From positions 1 through 64,000 of the forward strand of contig NZ_MAEH01000014.1 in the NCBI RefSeq assembly GCF_009933135.1: a DNA stretch of 64,000 nucleotides, read 5' to 3'. The DNA comes from Candidatus Enterococcus leclercqii (GTDB taxonomy: Bacteria; Bacillota; Bacilli; Lactobacillales; Enterococcaceae). Each line of letters opens with the position of its first letter. Position 1 is the stretch's first letter. A program made the translations under genes and the position numbers. Under the pieces are notes generated by a model. The model was given only the letters and a program-made list of their open reading frames with translations, ran no database searches and was not told the origin of the DNA. Positions 63,835-64,000 of the stretch are shown one piece after another.

Positions 63835-64000
63835 AGTTAATTCTCCTTTGGTTTGTTTGTTGCTTGCCCAGGGGCAGCTCAACTTGATGTTCTTATCTTA
63901 TCAAGGAGAAAATCGTGTGATATCGGCCTTGAGAACCAGTTTACTCTTACACTTTCGTCATTTTATCTCTCTTAGGTAAAAGAATAAACTTGTCAATAGC

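Overview
The window reads as chromosomal core genome of a low-GC Gram-positive bacterium of the order Lactobacillales, most like Enterococcaceae. The basis is gene content and order: ezrA, rpoY-rnjA, a CtsR-box clpP, a val T-box in front of valS, miaA-hflX-ynbB next to glnR-glnA, a pyrG leader with a GGGC start, and a folB-folK-folE-(HAM1)-folP cluster as recalled for lactobacilli. I cannot name the species. I see no prophage, insertion sequence or CRISPR array.

Layout. 1-5.4 kb: the 3' end of a tRNA-Asn, a GNAT/flavin reductase/ring-cleaving dioxygenase group, a HAD phosphatase, tRNA-Thr, a secreted serine hydrolase and a complete tRNA-Asn. 5.5-9.7 kb: a small hypothetical gene, then a GntR(YtrA-type)-PLDc_N-ABC ATPase-permease-DUF5808 operon. 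10-16.4 kb: pepC, the cystine carrier tcyP, a 37-residue membrane peptide missed by length filters, a tyrosine phosphatase, a fructosamine kinase and an acyl-ACP thioesterase. 16.7-25.6 kb: asparaginase, a HAD hydrolase, a split pyrophosphohydrolase with a slippery A7 run, aspartokinase, ezrA, and a cysteine desulfurase-thiI pair. 25.8-38.4 kb: rex, T-box valS, padR-DUF1700, folC-HAD-radC, cspA, fetAB, and rpoY-rnjA (minus). 39-52.2 kb: a heterodimeric ABC exporter, a GntR/UTRA regulator divergent from a GH1 phospho-glycosidase, a gamma carbonic anhydrase, clpP, and glpQ-miaA-hflX-ynbB. 52.6-64 kb: glnR-glnA, a metallophosphoesterase, attenuated pyrG, a nucleoside phosphorylase, the folate operon, fba and a YxeA-like protein.

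Regulation visible in the DNA: a TTAC-N5-GTAA operator on the dioxygenase promoter, a YtrA-type inverted repeat before gntR, a PadR-type inverted repeat before padR, a val T-box, a CtsR box on clpP, a GlnR box before glnR, a pyrG attenuator, and structured leaders before pepC, rpoY-rnjA, cspA and the ABC exporter.

The most unusual signal is a dispersed repeat of about 110 bp found six times (five clear copies, one diverged): after the thioesterase, valS, rnjA, the ABC exporter, clpP and ynbB. Each copy lies just behind a gene in that gene's direction. The five clear copies share a 5' stem-loop, a conserved single-stranded core (roughly TGTCACC..CCTC.GAAGC ... TGAG..) and a strong terminal hairpin flanked by A and T runs; the sixth keeps the hairpin. 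I do not recognise it as a described element. A second notable feature is the pyrophosphohydrolase split at a dnaX-like slippery heptamer (A AAA AAG).
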